In this document: piece after piece, positions 27,404 to 36,603 of the stretch | Position numbering within the stretch: the first letter of the stretch is position 1 | Layout of the letters: each line of letters starts with the position of its first letter | Source of the DNA: DATCMH01 sp036563505 | GTDB lineage: Bacteria; Pseudomonadota; Alphaproteobacteria; Rhizobiales; Beijerinckiaceae | Direction: 5' to 3' | Assembly: GCA_036563505.1 (NCBI GenBank) | Contig: DATCMH010000001.1 | Span: 67,598-131,597 of the forward strand | Length of the DNA stretch: 64,000 nucleotides | Position numbers and translations under genes: made by a program | Notes under the pieces: generated by a model | What the model was told of the DNA's origin: nothing | Databases searched by the model: none | Seen by the model: the letters and a program-made list of their open reading frames with translations, nothing else

Positions 27404-27427
27404 TGAGAGCACTTGGCACTGAGAGCA
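27404..27427 (+). promoter_or_regulatory. Direct repeat just before the cold-shock gene
   Basis: TGAGAGCA occurs at 27404-27411 and 27420-27427, 16 bp apart, the second ending 4 bp before the ATG. It may be a leader element of the cold-shock mRNA; the second copy also offers the only GA-rich ribosome-binding sequence. Confidence 0.35.
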
Positions 27428-27431
27428 TCCG

Positions 27432-28238
27432 ATGGGGCGTGAGAGAGACGACCGCAAGCCGCGGCGCGGCGGTTCGGAAAAAGGTTTCGAATTCGGTGGT
27501 GGCGGTGGCGGCGGTGGCTGGGACGAGCCGCCGCGCTCGCCGTTCGGCGGTGGCGGCGGACGGCCCATGGGCGGCGGCGGACCGCCCCGCGGCCCGCGCC
27601 CGGCCCTCGTCGCCGGGCCGGAGACCCAGGCCGAGGTGAAGTGGTTCAACCCGACCAAGGGTTTCGGCTTCGTTCAGCTCGCCGACGGCTCGGGGGATGC
27701 CTTCCTGCACGCCCAGGCGTTGGAGGCCATGGGCCACGGCGCCGTGGAGCCCGGCACCACGCTCACCGTTCGCGTCGCGCAGGGTCAGAAGGGCCTGCAG
27801 GTGACGGAAGTCACCCACGTCGACGAGAGCACGGCTCAGCCGGCCTCCGCCCGTCCCCCCCGGGAGCCGCGTGCGCCTTACGGCGATCGCGGTGGCTTCG
27901 GCGGCGGTGATCGGGGTGGGTTCGGTGGCGGCGGCGATCGCGGCGGCTTCGGCGGCGGCCGGGACCGCGGCTTCGGCGGCGGCGGTGGCGGCGGCTACGG
28001 CGCGCCCCGCGGCGAGCCGTCCGGCCCGACCGAGGAGCTCCAAGGCACTGTGAAGTGGTACGATCCCGTCAAGGGCTTCGGCTTCGTCTCGGTGGACGAT
28101 GGCGGCAAGGACGTGTTCGTCCACCGCTCCGCGCTGATGCGCGCCGGCCTGCAGGATCTGCAGGAAGGCCAGCGCATCAACATGGAAGTGTCCTCGACGC
28201 CGAAGGGCCGCGAGGCGCGCTCGATCATCGGCTCGTAA
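27432..28238 (+). CDS. Tandem cold-shock-domain protein with Gly/Arg-rich linkers
   Basis: 268 residues. Two cold-shock domains, about 67-133 (EVKWFNPTKGFGFVQL, DAFLHAQAL) and 203-268 (TVKWYDPVKGFGFVSV, DVFVHRSAL), each with RNP1 (K-G-F-G-F-V) and RNP2-like motifs that bind single-stranded RNA or DNA. The first 66 residues and the linker 134-202 are glycine-rich, the linker with several GDRGGFGGG repeats resembling RGG boxes. Single-domain CspA is about 70 residues; two-domain forms are common in Alphaproteobacteria, but long RGG-like linkers are less usual and could drive condensation with RNA. Probably an RNA chaperone. Confidence 0.9.
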   Translation: MGRERDDRKPRRGGSEKGFEFGGGGGGGGWDEPPRSPFGGGGGRPMGGGGPPRGPRPALVAGPETQAEVKWFNPTKGFGFVQLADGSGDAFLHAQALEAMGHGAVEPGTTLTVRVAQGQKGLQVTEVTHVDESTAQPASARPPREPRAPYGDRGGFGGGDRGGFGGGGDRGGFGGGRDRGFGGGGGGGYGAPRGEPSGPTEELQGTVKWYDPVKGFGFVSVDDGGKDVFVHRSALMRAGLQDLQEGQRINMEVSSTPKGREARSIIGS

Positions 28239-28263
28239 GCCGGACAGAATATCTACTTTTGAG

Positions 28264-28294
28264 CGGCCGGAGCGCGCGAGCGTTCCGGCCGTTT
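28264..28294 (+). terminator. Rho-independent-type terminator of the cold-shock gene
   Basis: CGGCCGGA (28264-28271) pairs with TCCGGCCG (28284-28291), followed by TTT. It lies 26 bp after the stop of the cold-shock gene. Confidence 0.55.
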
Positions 28295-28325
28295 CGCGTT
28301 CGGCGCTCTTCGTGGAGTGCCCTTC

Positions 28326-28450
28326 TCCCTCTCCTCAGGGGAGGGCCGGGGTGGGGTATGCCGCGACCGCGGCAATCCTTTCCCGAGCCGATCGCCTACT
28401 ATCGCGCCTTTGGCGCGTACTCCACCCTAACTCTCCCCTGAGGGGAGGGA
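28326..28450. repeat. Palindromic intergenic repeat, C-like type
   Basis: The arm TCCCTCTCCTCAGGGGAG near 28326 is repeated in inverse near 28431-28450 with few changes, and each arm also contains its own small palindrome (CCTCAGGGG; CCCCTGAGGGG). Related in design to the elements at 31917-32106 and 54805-54912. Confidence 0.6.
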
Positions 28451-28477
28451 GGCCGAGGTGTGCGGCAGACATCCCTT

Positions 28478-28573
28478 GTCATTCCGGGGCCTCACTGCGG
28501 AACCCGGAATCCATAGCAGACCGGCACCTTCCCTGAATCTCAGGCTCTCGCCTCCGGCGAGCCCCGGAATGAC
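28478..28573. repeat. Palindromic intergenic repeat, type A, copy 1
   Basis: Perfect inverted ends GTCATTCCGGGGC (28478-28490) and GCCCCGGAATGAC (28561-28573). The interior includes GAACCCGGAATCCA. Copy 2 at 51495-51611 has identical ends and a related interior. Confidence 0.8.
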
Positions 28574-28579
28574 GGCGCC

Positions 28580-29308
28580 TCACACCGCCTCGGCCGCATC
28601 TTTCGCGAAGTAGAGCGCGTGCAGGTGCGCGAGGTCGACGTCGGCGGCCGGTGCGGAATAGGCGATCACGCCGGAGCGCATGAGATGCACCTCGTCGGCG
28701 AGCGCAACGGCCCGGTGGGTGTTCTGCTCGACGAGGATGATGGACAGGCCCTCGCCCTTCAGCGCGGCGAGGGTGCGAAAAATCTCGTCGACGACCACGG
28801 GGGCGAGGCCCAGCGACGGCTCGTCGACGAGTAGAACTTTGGGGTTCTCCATCAGCCCCCGCCCGAGGGCGAGCATCTGGGCCTCCCCGCCCGAGAGCGA
28901 GCCGGCGAGCTGGCGCCGCCGTTCCGCGAGGCGCGGGAACAGGCCGAACACCCGCTCCAGCCGGGGGCGCCAGCCATCCCGGGCGCCGCGCGGGTAGGCG
29001 CCCATGCGCAGGTTATCCTCGACGCTCATGTCGGCGAAGACGAGGCGTCCCTCCGGGATCATCACGACACCGCTCTCGACAACGTCCCAGGTGGGGGTGC
29101 CGGTCAGGGTGCGGCCGCGGCTCTCGACGGTGCCCTGGCTCGTGGGAACGACGCCCATGACGGCGCGCAGCAGCGTAGTTTTGCCCGCCCCGTTCGGGCC
29201 GACGATGGCAACCGTGCGCCCCTCGCCGACGGCGAGGGATACGCCCCAGAGTACGGTGATCGGGCCGTAGCCGGCCCGAAGATCCCGGATCGCGAGGGCC
29301 GGCGCCAT
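28580..29308 (-). CDS. livF: Branched-chain/aromatic acid ABC importer, ATP-binding protein LivF (system 1)
   Basis: 242 residues, ATPase of a Liv (HAAT) importer. Walker A GPNGAGKTTLL, signature LSGGEAQMLALGRGL (Glu in place of the usual Gln), Walker B LLVDEPSLGLAP and the switch His in VEQNTHRA are present. Last gene of the minus-strand run that begins with the enoyl-CoA hydratase, and overlaps the livG stop by a base. The gene context (CoA-ligase, dehydrogenases, IclR) argues that the substrate is the catabolised carboxylic acid rather than an amino acid; this is inference. Confidence 0.92.
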   Translation of the reverse strand: MAPALAIRDLRAGYGPITVLWGVSLAVGEGRTVAIVGPNGAGKTTLLRAVMGVVPTSQGTVESRGRTLTGTPTWDVVESGVVMIPEGRLVFADMSVEDNLRMGAYPRGARDGWRPRLERVFGLFPRLAERRRQLAGSLSGGEAQMLALGRGLMENPKVLLVDEPSLGLAPVVVDEIFRTLAALKGEGLSIILVEQNTHRAVALADEVHLMRSGVIAYSAPAADVDLAHLHALYFAKDAAEAV

Positions 29309-30048
29309 CAGGCCACCTCTTCGATGAGCGGCAGCGCCGCGCCGGCGTCGCCCGTGTAGCTGCGCACCACCTCCGGATCGTCGAAGACGGCCCGAGGCGG
29401 CCCGTCGGCGATGACCTTGCCGTAGTTGAGGACGACGGCGCGCGGGCAGAGGTTCACGATCGTCTCGATGTCGTGCTCGATGACGACGACGGCGAGGCGA
29501 TACCGCTCCCGCACCGCCGCGAGCATGGCGGCGAAGGCGCGCTTCGTCGCGGTCTCGAGCCCTCCCATCACCTCGTCGAGGAGGAGCAGCACCGGCTCGG
29601 TGGCGAGCGCCTTGCCGACTTCGAGCGCCTTCTGCTCGGTCAGCGACAGGCTCGTCGCCGCGTCGCGGTGCTGGTGAGCCTTGAGGCCGATGAGATCGAG
29701 GATCTCGTCGAGGCGGGCGGGATTGGAGCGGCCCGCCCCGAAGCGCTGGGCGACGAGGAGGTTCTCGCGCACCGTGAGTTCGTGCATCGGCTGAGGGATC
29801 TGGAAGGTGCGGCCGATGCCGCGGCGCGCCCGGCGCCAGTCCGGCTCCCGCGAGAGCGCCTCGCCCTGGAAGACGATCCGGCCGGCGCTGGGCACCGCCA
29901 CCCCGGAGATGACGTTGAACAGGGTCGTCTTACCGGCGCCGTTCGGGCCGACGAGGCCCAGCGTCTCGCCTTCGCCGAGCGAGAAGCTCACGTCCTGAAC
30001 CGCCTTCACGCCGCCGAAGGCGACGGAGACGTTCTCAACGGCCAGCAT
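29308..30048 (-). CDS. livG: ABC importer ATP-binding protein LivG (system 1)
   Basis: 246 residues. Second ATPase of the heterodimer. Walker A GPNGAGKTTLFNVISG, a LivG-type signature SLTEQKALEVGKAL (degenerate at the usual LSGGQ), Walker B LLLDEVMGGL and VIEHDIETI. The Walker B follow-up reads DEVMGGL where most ATPases have DEP, common in LivG. It overlaps livM by 14 bp, so the five genes are probably translationally coupled. Confidence 0.92.
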   Translation of the reverse strand: MLAVENVSVAFGGVKAVQDVSFSLGEGETLGLVGPNGAGKTTLFNVISGVAVPSAGRIVFQGEALSREPDWRRARRGIGRTFQIPQPMHELTVRENLLVAQRFGAGRSNPARLDEILDLIGLKAHQHRDAATSLSLTEQKALEVGKALATEPVLLLLDEVMGGLETATKRAFAAMLAAVRERYRLAVVVIEHDIETIVNLCPRAVVLNYGKVIADGPPRAVFDDPEVVRSYTGDAGAALPLIEEVA

Positions 30049-31021
30049 GGGCGACCTCCGCGGGGAGCACGTTCGCGCGGGCGGGCGTCGTCAGGCGCTG
30101 GACGAGGGGCGCGAGGCCGCGAGGGCTGAACAGGATCATGCCGCCCAAGAGCAGACCGAAGATGATCTGATGACCGCCCGGCAGCCATTCCTTGAAGACG
30201 AGCTGATCGACGAGGTAGACCACCACGGCCCCGATCGCCGGCCCCCATACCGTACGGTAGCCGCCGAAGATCGCGGCGGCGATGGGCAGCACCGTCCAGA
30301 TGCTGGCGAAGGCGTAATCGGGCTCCAGGAAGCCGATCTGATGGGCGTTGAAGGCGCCGACCACGCCGGTGATGAAGGCCGAGACCATCAGCATGAGCGC
30401 CTTCAGCCGCGTGCTCGGTACGCCGACGACGCGGGTCGCAAGCTCGGAGTCGTGCATGGCGCGCAAAGCGAGCCCCGTCGGGCTGCGGCGGATGGCGGCA
30501 TAGGCGAGGCCGGAGAGCACCACGATCGCGAGGATGAGAACGTAGGCGCCCGTCTTGGTGCCGAGATTGACGCCGAACACCGTCGGGAAGGTCGGGATGC
30601 TCAGGAGACCGCCCGCGCCGCCGGTCAGGGGCTCGGCTTCCACGGCGAGGATCTTGAAGATATGGGCGTAGGCGAGGATCGCCAGGGCGAAGTAGGGCCC
30701 GCGCAGGCGCAGCGCCGGCAGGGTGAGGACGGAGGCCAGAACGGCCCCGAGCCCGCCCATGGGCAGGCAGAGCAGCACCGGCCATTGCAGCTTCATGGCG
30801 AGCAGCGCGGAGGTATAGGCGCCGACCCCGAAGAAGGCGGCGTGGCCGAAGCTCACGAGGCCGCCGAGATTGCCGAGGAGCGCCCAGGCGACCGCAATGC
30901 CGGCGATGGTGAGCGACGCGATGACGAGGCTCATCACGTAAGCGGTCTGCCCCAGGATCAGCGGCGTCGCGACGGCGACGGCCGCGACGAGGAGCGCGGG
31001 CGCGTAGCGCAGAAGATTCAT
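30035..31021 (-). CDS. livM: ABC importer permease LivM (system 1)
   Basis: 328 residues with about ten helices. The LivM signature LGNLGGLVSFGHAAFFGVGAY is near residue 50, and the EAA-like ATPase contact loop RRSPTGLALRAMHDSELATR near 200. I use ATG 31021: it overlaps the livH stop as ATGA, while longer frames run into livH. It forms the membrane channel with LivH. Confidence 0.92.
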   Translation of the reverse strand: MNLLRYAPALLVAAVAVATPLILGQTAYVMSLVIASLTIAGIAVAWALLGNLGGLVSFGHAAFFGVGAYTSALLAMKLQWPVLLCLPMGGLGAVLASVLTLPALRLRGPYFALAILAYAHIFKILAVEAEPLTGGAGGLLSIPTFPTVFGVNLGTKTGAYVLILAIVVLSGLAYAAIRRSPTGLALRAMHDSELATRVVGVPSTRLKALMLMVSAFITGVVGAFNAHQIGFLEPDYAFASIWTVLPIAAAIFGGYRTVWGPAIGAVVVYLVDQLVFKEWLPGGHQIIFGLLLGGMILFSPRGLAPLVQRLTTPARANVLPAEVAHAGR

Positions 31022-31896
31022 CGCCGCACCACGTTCGAGCGGCCGAAGAGGCCGGAGGGCTTCAGGAACAGCACCGTGAGGAAGATCGCCATGGCGGCGA
31101 GCTCTTGGAGCGAGGGCTTGAGGAAGGTGGCGGTGAGCTGCTCCGCCACGCCGAGGATCAGGGAGCCGATCAGCACGCCGGGCACCGAGCCCATGCCCGC
31201 GAGGACCGCCACGACGAACGCCTTGACGGTGAGCGCGTGGCCCAGCGCCGGGAAAACCACCGAGGCGGTGTAGAGCGCGCAGCCCGAAACGCTGGCTAGG
31301 AGCCCGGCGATGGCGAAGGAGAAGGCCTCGACCTTGGCCGGGTTCACGCCCATCAGGGTCGCCGCGGTGCGGTTCGAGGCGACGGCCCTCAGCGCCCTGC
31401 CCTGCCAGCTCTTGGCGAGCCACAGCGCGACGCCCGCCACGAGGGCCAAGCCCACGACGGAGAAGAGGAGCTCGCTCCTCATGGCGTAGAGCGTTCCGCC
31501 GAGCACTACCCCGTCCTGGAACCAGGCGTTGCCGGTGGAGCGGATGTCGGCCGACCAGCGCGCCAGGATGAGGTTCGTGAGGATGATGGCGATGCCGAAG
31601 GTGAGGATGAGGGAGTTGAGCTCCCTGTCCTCCCGGATGCGGGTCACCGCGCCGTAGGTGAGGAGCGCGACGGCGCCCACCACCACGATCGCCACGGGAA
31701 TCGCGGCGAGCGGGTTCACCCCGGCCGAGCGCTCCATCTCGTAGGCGATGTAGGCCGAGAGCAGCACGAGCTCGCCATGCGCCAGGTTGATGAGGCGCAT
31801 CGTCCCGAAGACGAGGGCGAGCCCCAGCGCGATCATCGCGTAGGAGCCGCCGGCGAGGAGGCCGGAATAGAGGGCCTGGAGGGTGAGTTCGAGCAT
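31018..31896 (-). CDS. livH: ABC importer permease LivH (system 1)
   Basis: 292 residues, about eight helices. LivH signature GGSYAMIALGLALVFGTMRLINLAHGEL at the N-terminus; SWQGRALRAVASNRTAATLMG is the ATPase contact loop. It ends in the ATGA overlap with livM. A 216-bp gap with a long palindromic repeat separates it from livK, so livHMGF could have their own expression level. Confidence 0.92.
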   Translation of the reverse strand: MLELTLQALYSGLLAGGSYAMIALGLALVFGTMRLINLAHGELVLLSAYIAYEMERSAGVNPLAAIPVAIVVVGAVALLTYGAVTRIREDRELNSLILTFGIAIILTNLILARWSADIRSTGNAWFQDGVVLGGTLYAMRSELLFSVVGLALVAGVALWLAKSWQGRALRAVASNRTAATLMGVNPAKVEAFSFAIAGLLASVSGCALYTASVVFPALGHALTVKAFVVAVLAGMGSVPGVLIGSLILGVAEQLTATFLKPSLQELAAMAIFLTVLFLKPSGLFGRSNVVRR

Positions 31897-31916
31897 TGAG
31901 GGTCTCGGAGGCCTAA

Positions 31917-32106
31917 CCCCTCTCCCCGCGAGCGGGGAGAGGGTTCCGGCCCCCTTGCCGGGGCCGGAACGAGCGAAGCCGAAGGCGGAGCGGGGGTGAG
32001 GGGGAGGTCGAGGATGAGGCCCAGCGCCCCCTCACCCGCGCCCTTCGGGCTCGCTTCGCCTGCCGGTCCGCAGGCGAAGCCCTCTCCCCGCTCGCGGGGA
32101 GAGGGG
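31917..32106. repeat. Palindromic repeat with 27-bp perfect inverted ends, inside the liv operon
   Basis: The 27 bases at 31917-31943 are repeated exactly in inverse at 32080-32106, and each end is itself nearly palindromic (CCCTCTCCCCGC..GGGGAGAGGG). The 136 bases between contain further short inverted repeats. The element fills the livK-livH gap and can form a large cruciform or mRNA structure. Confidence 0.85.
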
Positions 32107-32112
32107 TCTTAG

Positions 32113-33273
32113 TCACCAAGACACCGCCGGGAAGTTCATCTTCCCCGTAGCCCCGTTCTCCGGCCACACGATCTGGACCGTCTTTCCCTGGTGCTGGCCC
32201 ATGCGGTGGGAGAAGTTCGTGTTGTCGCCCCCCGCGTCGAAGGTGACCGGGCCGATGAGCGTTTCCGACTTCGTCGCCCGCAGTTCCTCGGCGAGGCCGC
32301 CGGATTTTAGCGTGCCCTTGTCGCTCGCCCGGACCATCGCCTCGATGAGGAGCTTCGTCTGCACGTAGCCGAACTGGCCGAGATAGTCCGGCTCCTTGCC
32401 GTGCAGCTTCTTGTAGGCTTCGCCGAAGCGCACGGCTTCCGGTCCGCTGAAGGTCACGGGATAAGGCAGGAGCGCCGTGCCGTAGACGTTCTGCATCAGG
32501 TCGTTGAACTCGCCGTTCATCTGGCTCGTCGCCAGCGACCAGACGCCGACCATCGCCTTCACGTCGGGCTTGAGCACCGCCGCCGCGCGCAAGATTCCGA
32601 CGTAGTCGTTCTCGTAGCCGATCATCGCCACCGCGTCCGAGCGGTCGCGCAGCTTCACGCGGTTGATGATCGGCTTGAAGTCCTTCGTCGAGTCGTCGAA
32701 CTCCTGGCTCGCCACCTCGACGCCGATCTCCTTCAGATCTTTCTCGACCGAGCGGGCGATCGAGGAGGTCGCCTCCTTGTTGAGGTAGAGGACGGAGACC
32801 TTCTTCACGCCCATGCTCTTGAAGAGGCCGACCATGGCGCGGCCGTAACCGTCCTCGTTGTTGATGCGGAAGAACGTCTTGAGACCGCGCTTCGTGAGGC
32901 CGGGCGAGACGCCGCCCGAGGTGATGTAGACCTTGCCTGCCTTGTCGGCGGCCTCCGAAGCCGGTCCGATGATGTTGGAGCCGTAGCCGCCGGTGAAAGC
33001 GACGACGCCCTCGGAGGCCAAGCGCTCGACGGCGGCGACTGCCTTGGCCGGCGAGGTCTCGTCGTCGATCTTCCTCACCTCGAAGGTGTGCCTGCCCTTG
33101 TGGTCCTCGTTGGCCAGCGACACCGCGACCGCGATGCCTTCGTCCATGCCCTTGCCGACCCGGGCGAGGTTGCCGGTCAGCGGCACGTGCGAGCCGATGA
33201 CGAAGTTCTCCGCGAAAGCCGTGCCGGCGAGCAGGCTTGCGGCGAGGGCGAGGCTCAAAGTGGCTGTCTTCAT
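32113..33273 (-). CDS. livK: ABC importer periplasmic binding protein LivK (system 1)
   Basis: 386 residues. Signal peptide LALAASLLAGTAFAEN cleaved near residue 21. Type I periplasmic binding fold: VIGSHVPLTGNLARVGKGMDEG at the start, then VVAFTGGYGSNIIGPASEAADKAG and the inter-lobe segments SVLYLNKEATSSIARSVEKD and MIGYENDYVGI. It determines what the system imports. Located 46 bp downstream of the iclR stop in the same direction. It is only modestly similar to the binding protein at 44927, so the two importers probably have different ligands. Confidence 0.9.
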   Translation of the reverse strand: MKTATLSLALAASLLAGTAFAENFVIGSHVPLTGNLARVGKGMDEGIAVAVSLANEDHKGRHTFEVRKIDDETSPAKAVAAVERLASEGVVAFTGGYGSNIIGPASEAADKAGKVYITSGGVSPGLTKRGLKTFFRINNEDGYGRAMVGLFKSMGVKKVSVLYLNKEATSSIARSVEKDLKEIGVEVASQEFDDSTKDFKPIINRVKLRDRSDAVAMIGYENDYVGILRAAAVLKPDVKAMVGVWSLATSQMNGEFNDLMQNVYGTALLPYPVTFSGPEAVRFGEAYKKLHGKEPDYLGQFGYVQTKLLIEAMVRASDKGTLKSGGLAEELRATKSETLIGPVTFDAGGDNTNFSHRMGQHQGKTVQIVWPENGATGKMNFPAVSW

Positions 33274-33319
33274 GGCGTCTCCTCCGTGTTGCTGTCTGTT
33301 CTTGTCGTTGGCGTTGATC

Positions 33320-34150
33320 CTAGCCGGAACCGAGCATCCGGCCCAGGCGATCCGCGAGCGCCGCGAGCCGGGGCCCGAGATCGTCGATCAGCCGCTCGCG
33401 CGGCATGAGAAAAGTCGGGCCGCCGCAGTTGAGGGCGAAGGCGAGGGAACCGGTGCCGACGGGCAAGGGCACGCCCACCGCGCTGATCTCCGCCTTCCAA
33501 TCGCCGGCCGAGAGCACGAAGCCGCGGGTGGTCAGGTCCTCGATCGCCTGGTCGATGCCGTCGCGGATGGCGGGCCAGCGCGCGCCCTCGCGTTCCGCGA
33601 GCTGGTCCAGGAGGCGCGCCCGCTCGGGCGCGGGCAGGCCCGCGAGGTAGGCCCGCCCCATGGCCGTGGTGGCGAGCTTGATATGGGCGCCGGTGTCGAG
33701 GGCGATGTGCACGGGGCTGTCGCCCCGGCAATGCTCGACGTAGACCATCGTGAAGCGGTCGCGGGTGCCGAGCGCCGCCGAGGCGCCGGCATGGTCCGCG
33801 AGCTCCTGCATCAGGGGCCGCGCCACGTCGCGGAGCCCGAGGCTCCCGAGCGCCGTAAAGCCCAGCGCCAGGGCACCGGCCGAGAGGCTGTAGCGGGCAA
33901 GCTCCGGATCGTAGGCCAGGTAACCGAGGCGGCTCAACGTATAGGTCAGCCGTGACACGGTGGGTTTGGGCAGGCCGGTGCGGCGGGCGAGCTCCTGGTT
34001 GGCCAATGGCGGATCGCCGCGCCGGAAGGCGCGCAGCACGTCGAGGCCCCGGGCCAGCGCCTCGACGAATTGCGGATCCCGCTCCTCGTCGAGGGCGGCG
34101 GGACGGCTCGCCTCCAGGATGGCCTCGCGCCGGCGCATCGACATCCTCAC
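33320..34150 (-). CDS. IclR-family transcriptional regulator
   Basis: 276 residues. N-terminal winged helix (about 25-90) with VEALARGLDVLRAFRRGD, LANQELARRTGLPKPTVSRLTYTL and LGYLAYD; C-terminal effector domain (100-270) with TAMGRAYLAGLP and AISAVGVPLP-like segments (EISAVGVPLPVG). IclR proteins bind palindromes as dimers or tetramers and respond to a catabolic substrate or its CoA ester. Start overlaps the stop of the upstream dehydrogenase as ATGA. It lies inside the catabolic operon, so self-regulation is likely; the palindromes at 36492-36510 and 36567-36585 are candidate targets. Confidence 0.9.
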   Translation of the reverse strand: MRMSMRRREAILEASRPAALDEERDPQFVEALARGLDVLRAFRRGDPPLANQELARRTGLPKPTVSRLTYTLSRLGYLAYDPELARYSLSAGALALGFTALGSLGLRDVARPLMQELADHAGASAALGTRDRFTMVYVEHCRGDSPVHIALDTGAHIKLATTAMGRAYLAGLPAPERARLLDQLAEREGARWPAIRDGIDQAIEDLTTRGFVLSAGDWKAEISAVGVPLPVGTGSLAFALNCGGPTFLMPRERLIDDLGPRLAALADRLGRMLGSG

Positions 34151-35688
34151 GCCTCCGCGAGCGTCAGCGGCGCGCCGAGGAGCGCCCGGCGCTTGAGCCA
34201 GGGGCTCGGGCGGTAGCGCGGATCCCCGGTGAAACGGTGGAGCCCTTCGAGGATCGCCAGGATCTTTCGCGCGCCGAGGGCATCGCCGAACTCGAGCGGG
34301 CCTTTCGGATAGCCGAGGCCGAGGCGCACCGCTTGGTTGATGGCGTCTGGCGTCGCGATGCGCTGTTGGGCGATGTCGGCCCCGACATTGACGATCGCCG
34401 CGACGATGCGCTGGGCGATGAAGCCGGGCGAGTCGTGGATCACAGTCACAGGCGTGCCGTCGGCGGCCAGCAGCGCGTGGGCACAGTCACGTATCGCGGG
34501 CGCGGTGACCGGCGTCGTCATGAGGGTGCGCCGGCGGGCGAAGCCGAAGAGCGGATCGACGGCTACGGTGCGGGTGGGATCGAGGCCGGCCTCGACGGCC
34601 GTCGTCGTGGCGTCGTCGCCCAGCGGCGTGACGAGGATGAGCGCGCGCTCTGAGGGCTGCGCACCGTTCTCGAGGGCAGCGCCCGTTGCGGCAAGGATCG
34701 CGCGCAGGGCGTCATGACCCTCGCCTTCAGCGACCCAGACCGGCGGGAGAGCGGCGGGCAGCGGCGGCACGGGCCGCTCCGGCGGCTTCTCCGGCTTGCC
34801 CTCCGGATAGGCGTAGAAGCCTCGCCCCGTCTTGCGGCCTAGCAAGCCCGCCGTGACGCGCTGGCCGGTGAGCGGCTGCGGCCGGAAACGCGGCTCCTCG
34901 TAGAACTGGCGGTAAACCGTCTCCATCACCGCGTGGGAGACGTCGAGGCCGGTCAGGTCGAGGAGCTCGAACGGCCCCATGCGAAAGCCTGCGGCCTGCG
35001 TCATCACCCGGTCGATGTCGGCGAAGCCTGCCACGCCCTCGGCATGGATGCGCAGAGCCTCCGTGCCGAAGGCGCGGCCGGCGTGGTTGACGAGGAAGCC
35101 GGGCGTATCGCTCGCCCGCACCGGCTGGTGCCCGAGGCGGTGGGCCAGCGCCTCAAGGGCGTCGAGCACCGTGGGCGCGGTGAGCGCGCCGCCGATCACC
35201 TCGACGAGGCGCATCAAGGGCACGGGGTTGAAGAAGTGGTAGCCCGCGATCCGCTCCGGCCGCTTCGCGCCGGCGGCGAAGCCCGTCACTGAGAGCGACG
35301 ACGTGTTGGTGGCGATGACGCATTCGCCCGACACAGCCGCTTCGACGCCGGCGAGCACCGCGTGCTTGACGTCCATCCGCTCCGCCGCGGCCTCGATCAC
35401 GAGGTGGCAGGGCTGGAAGGCGGCGTAGCCCCGCTCCGGCCCGGCCTCCGTGGCGTGGATGCGGGCGATCGCGGCCTCCGCGGCCTCGGCCGCGAGCTGG
35501 CCCTTCGCGGCCTTGCGGCGGATCATGTCGGCGCAGAAATCGAGCGCTGCCGGCCCGGCCTTCGGGTCGGCATCGGCGAGCAGCACGGTGAGTCCGGCTT
35601 CAGCGGCGACCTGGGCGATGCCGCGGCCCATGACGCCAGCCCCGACGATGCCCAGCGTCAGATCAGGCCGCGAGGCGTCGAAGCTCAT
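34147..35688 (-). CDS. 3-hydroxyacyl-CoA dehydrogenase, PaaH/PaaC type
   Basis: 513 residues. NAD-binding Rossmann domain with GIVGAGVMGRGIAQVAAEAG, the catalytic His-Glu pair region IAGYHFFNPVPLMRLVEVIGG, then two C-terminal 3HCDH domains, the second with GFIAQRIVAAIVNVGADIA and RLGLGYPKGPLEFGD. Length and duplicated C-terminal domain are those of PaaC/PaaH-like enzymes (3-hydroxyadipyl-CoA or similar) and not of short fadB-type proteins. It oxidises a 3-hydroxyacyl-CoA with NAD. Separated from the enoyl-CoA hydratase by 4 bp. Confidence 0.9.
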   Translation of the reverse strand: MSFDASRPDLTLGIVGAGVMGRGIAQVAAEAGLTVLLADADPKAGPAALDFCADMIRRKAAKGQLAAEAAEAAIARIHATEAGPERGYAAFQPCHLVIEAAAERMDVKHAVLAGVEAAVSGECVIATNTSSLSVTGFAAGAKRPERIAGYHFFNPVPLMRLVEVIGGALTAPTVLDALEALAHRLGHQPVRASDTPGFLVNHAGRAFGTEALRIHAEGVAGFADIDRVMTQAAGFRMGPFELLDLTGLDVSHAVMETVYRQFYEEPRFRPQPLTGQRVTAGLLGRKTGRGFYAYPEGKPEKPPERPVPPLPAALPPVWVAEGEGHDALRAILAATGAALENGAQPSERALILVTPLGDDATTTAVEAGLDPTRTVAVDPLFGFARRRTLMTTPVTAPAIRDCAHALLAADGTPVTVIHDSPGFIAQRIVAAIVNVGADIAQQRIATPDAINQAVRLGLGYPKGPLEFGDALGARKILAILEGLHRFTGDPRYRPSPWLKRRALLGAPLTLAEA

Positions 35689-35692
35689 CGGC

Positions 35693-36472
<780 letters not shown>

Positions 36473-36491
36473 GCCGGCCCTCGTTCCAGGA

Positions 36492-36510
36492 TGCGAAACC
36501 GCGTTTTGCA
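36492..36510. promoter_or_regulatory. Candidate IclR-type operator, near-perfect 19-bp palindrome
   Basis: TGCGAAAC-CGC-GTTTTGCA at 36492-36510 has 7 of 8 matching arm positions. It is 20 bp before the enoyl-CoA hydratase start and just upstream of a possible -35 TTGACG (36513-36518) for the divergent acyl-CoA dehydrogenase gene. Confidence 0.5.
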
Positions 36511-36566
36511 AGTTGACGAGGACGCTAAAGAATGACTTATTCCGGCGCAACCTGAAAATGAAAGAG

Positions 36567-36585
36567 CGTTCCGTTCTCTGGAACG
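36567..36585. promoter_or_regulatory. Second inverted repeat in the divergent catabolic promoter
   Basis: CGTTCC (36567-36572) and GGAACG (36580-36585) are exact inverted copies 7 bases apart, 18 bp before the acyl-CoA dehydrogenase ATG. The position fits a repressor site or leader hairpin. Confidence 0.4.
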
Positions 36586-36603
36586 GGCCGATGAGGCGGG
36601 CCG

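Larger units (their letters stand above)
28239..28579. other. Gene-free stretch with a terminator and two palindromic repeats
   Basis: Holds the probable cold-shock terminator (28264-28294), a C-type palindromic repeat (28326-28450) and an A-type repeat (28478-28573). No credible coding frame. It separates the convergent cold-shock and livF genes. Confidence 0.75.
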
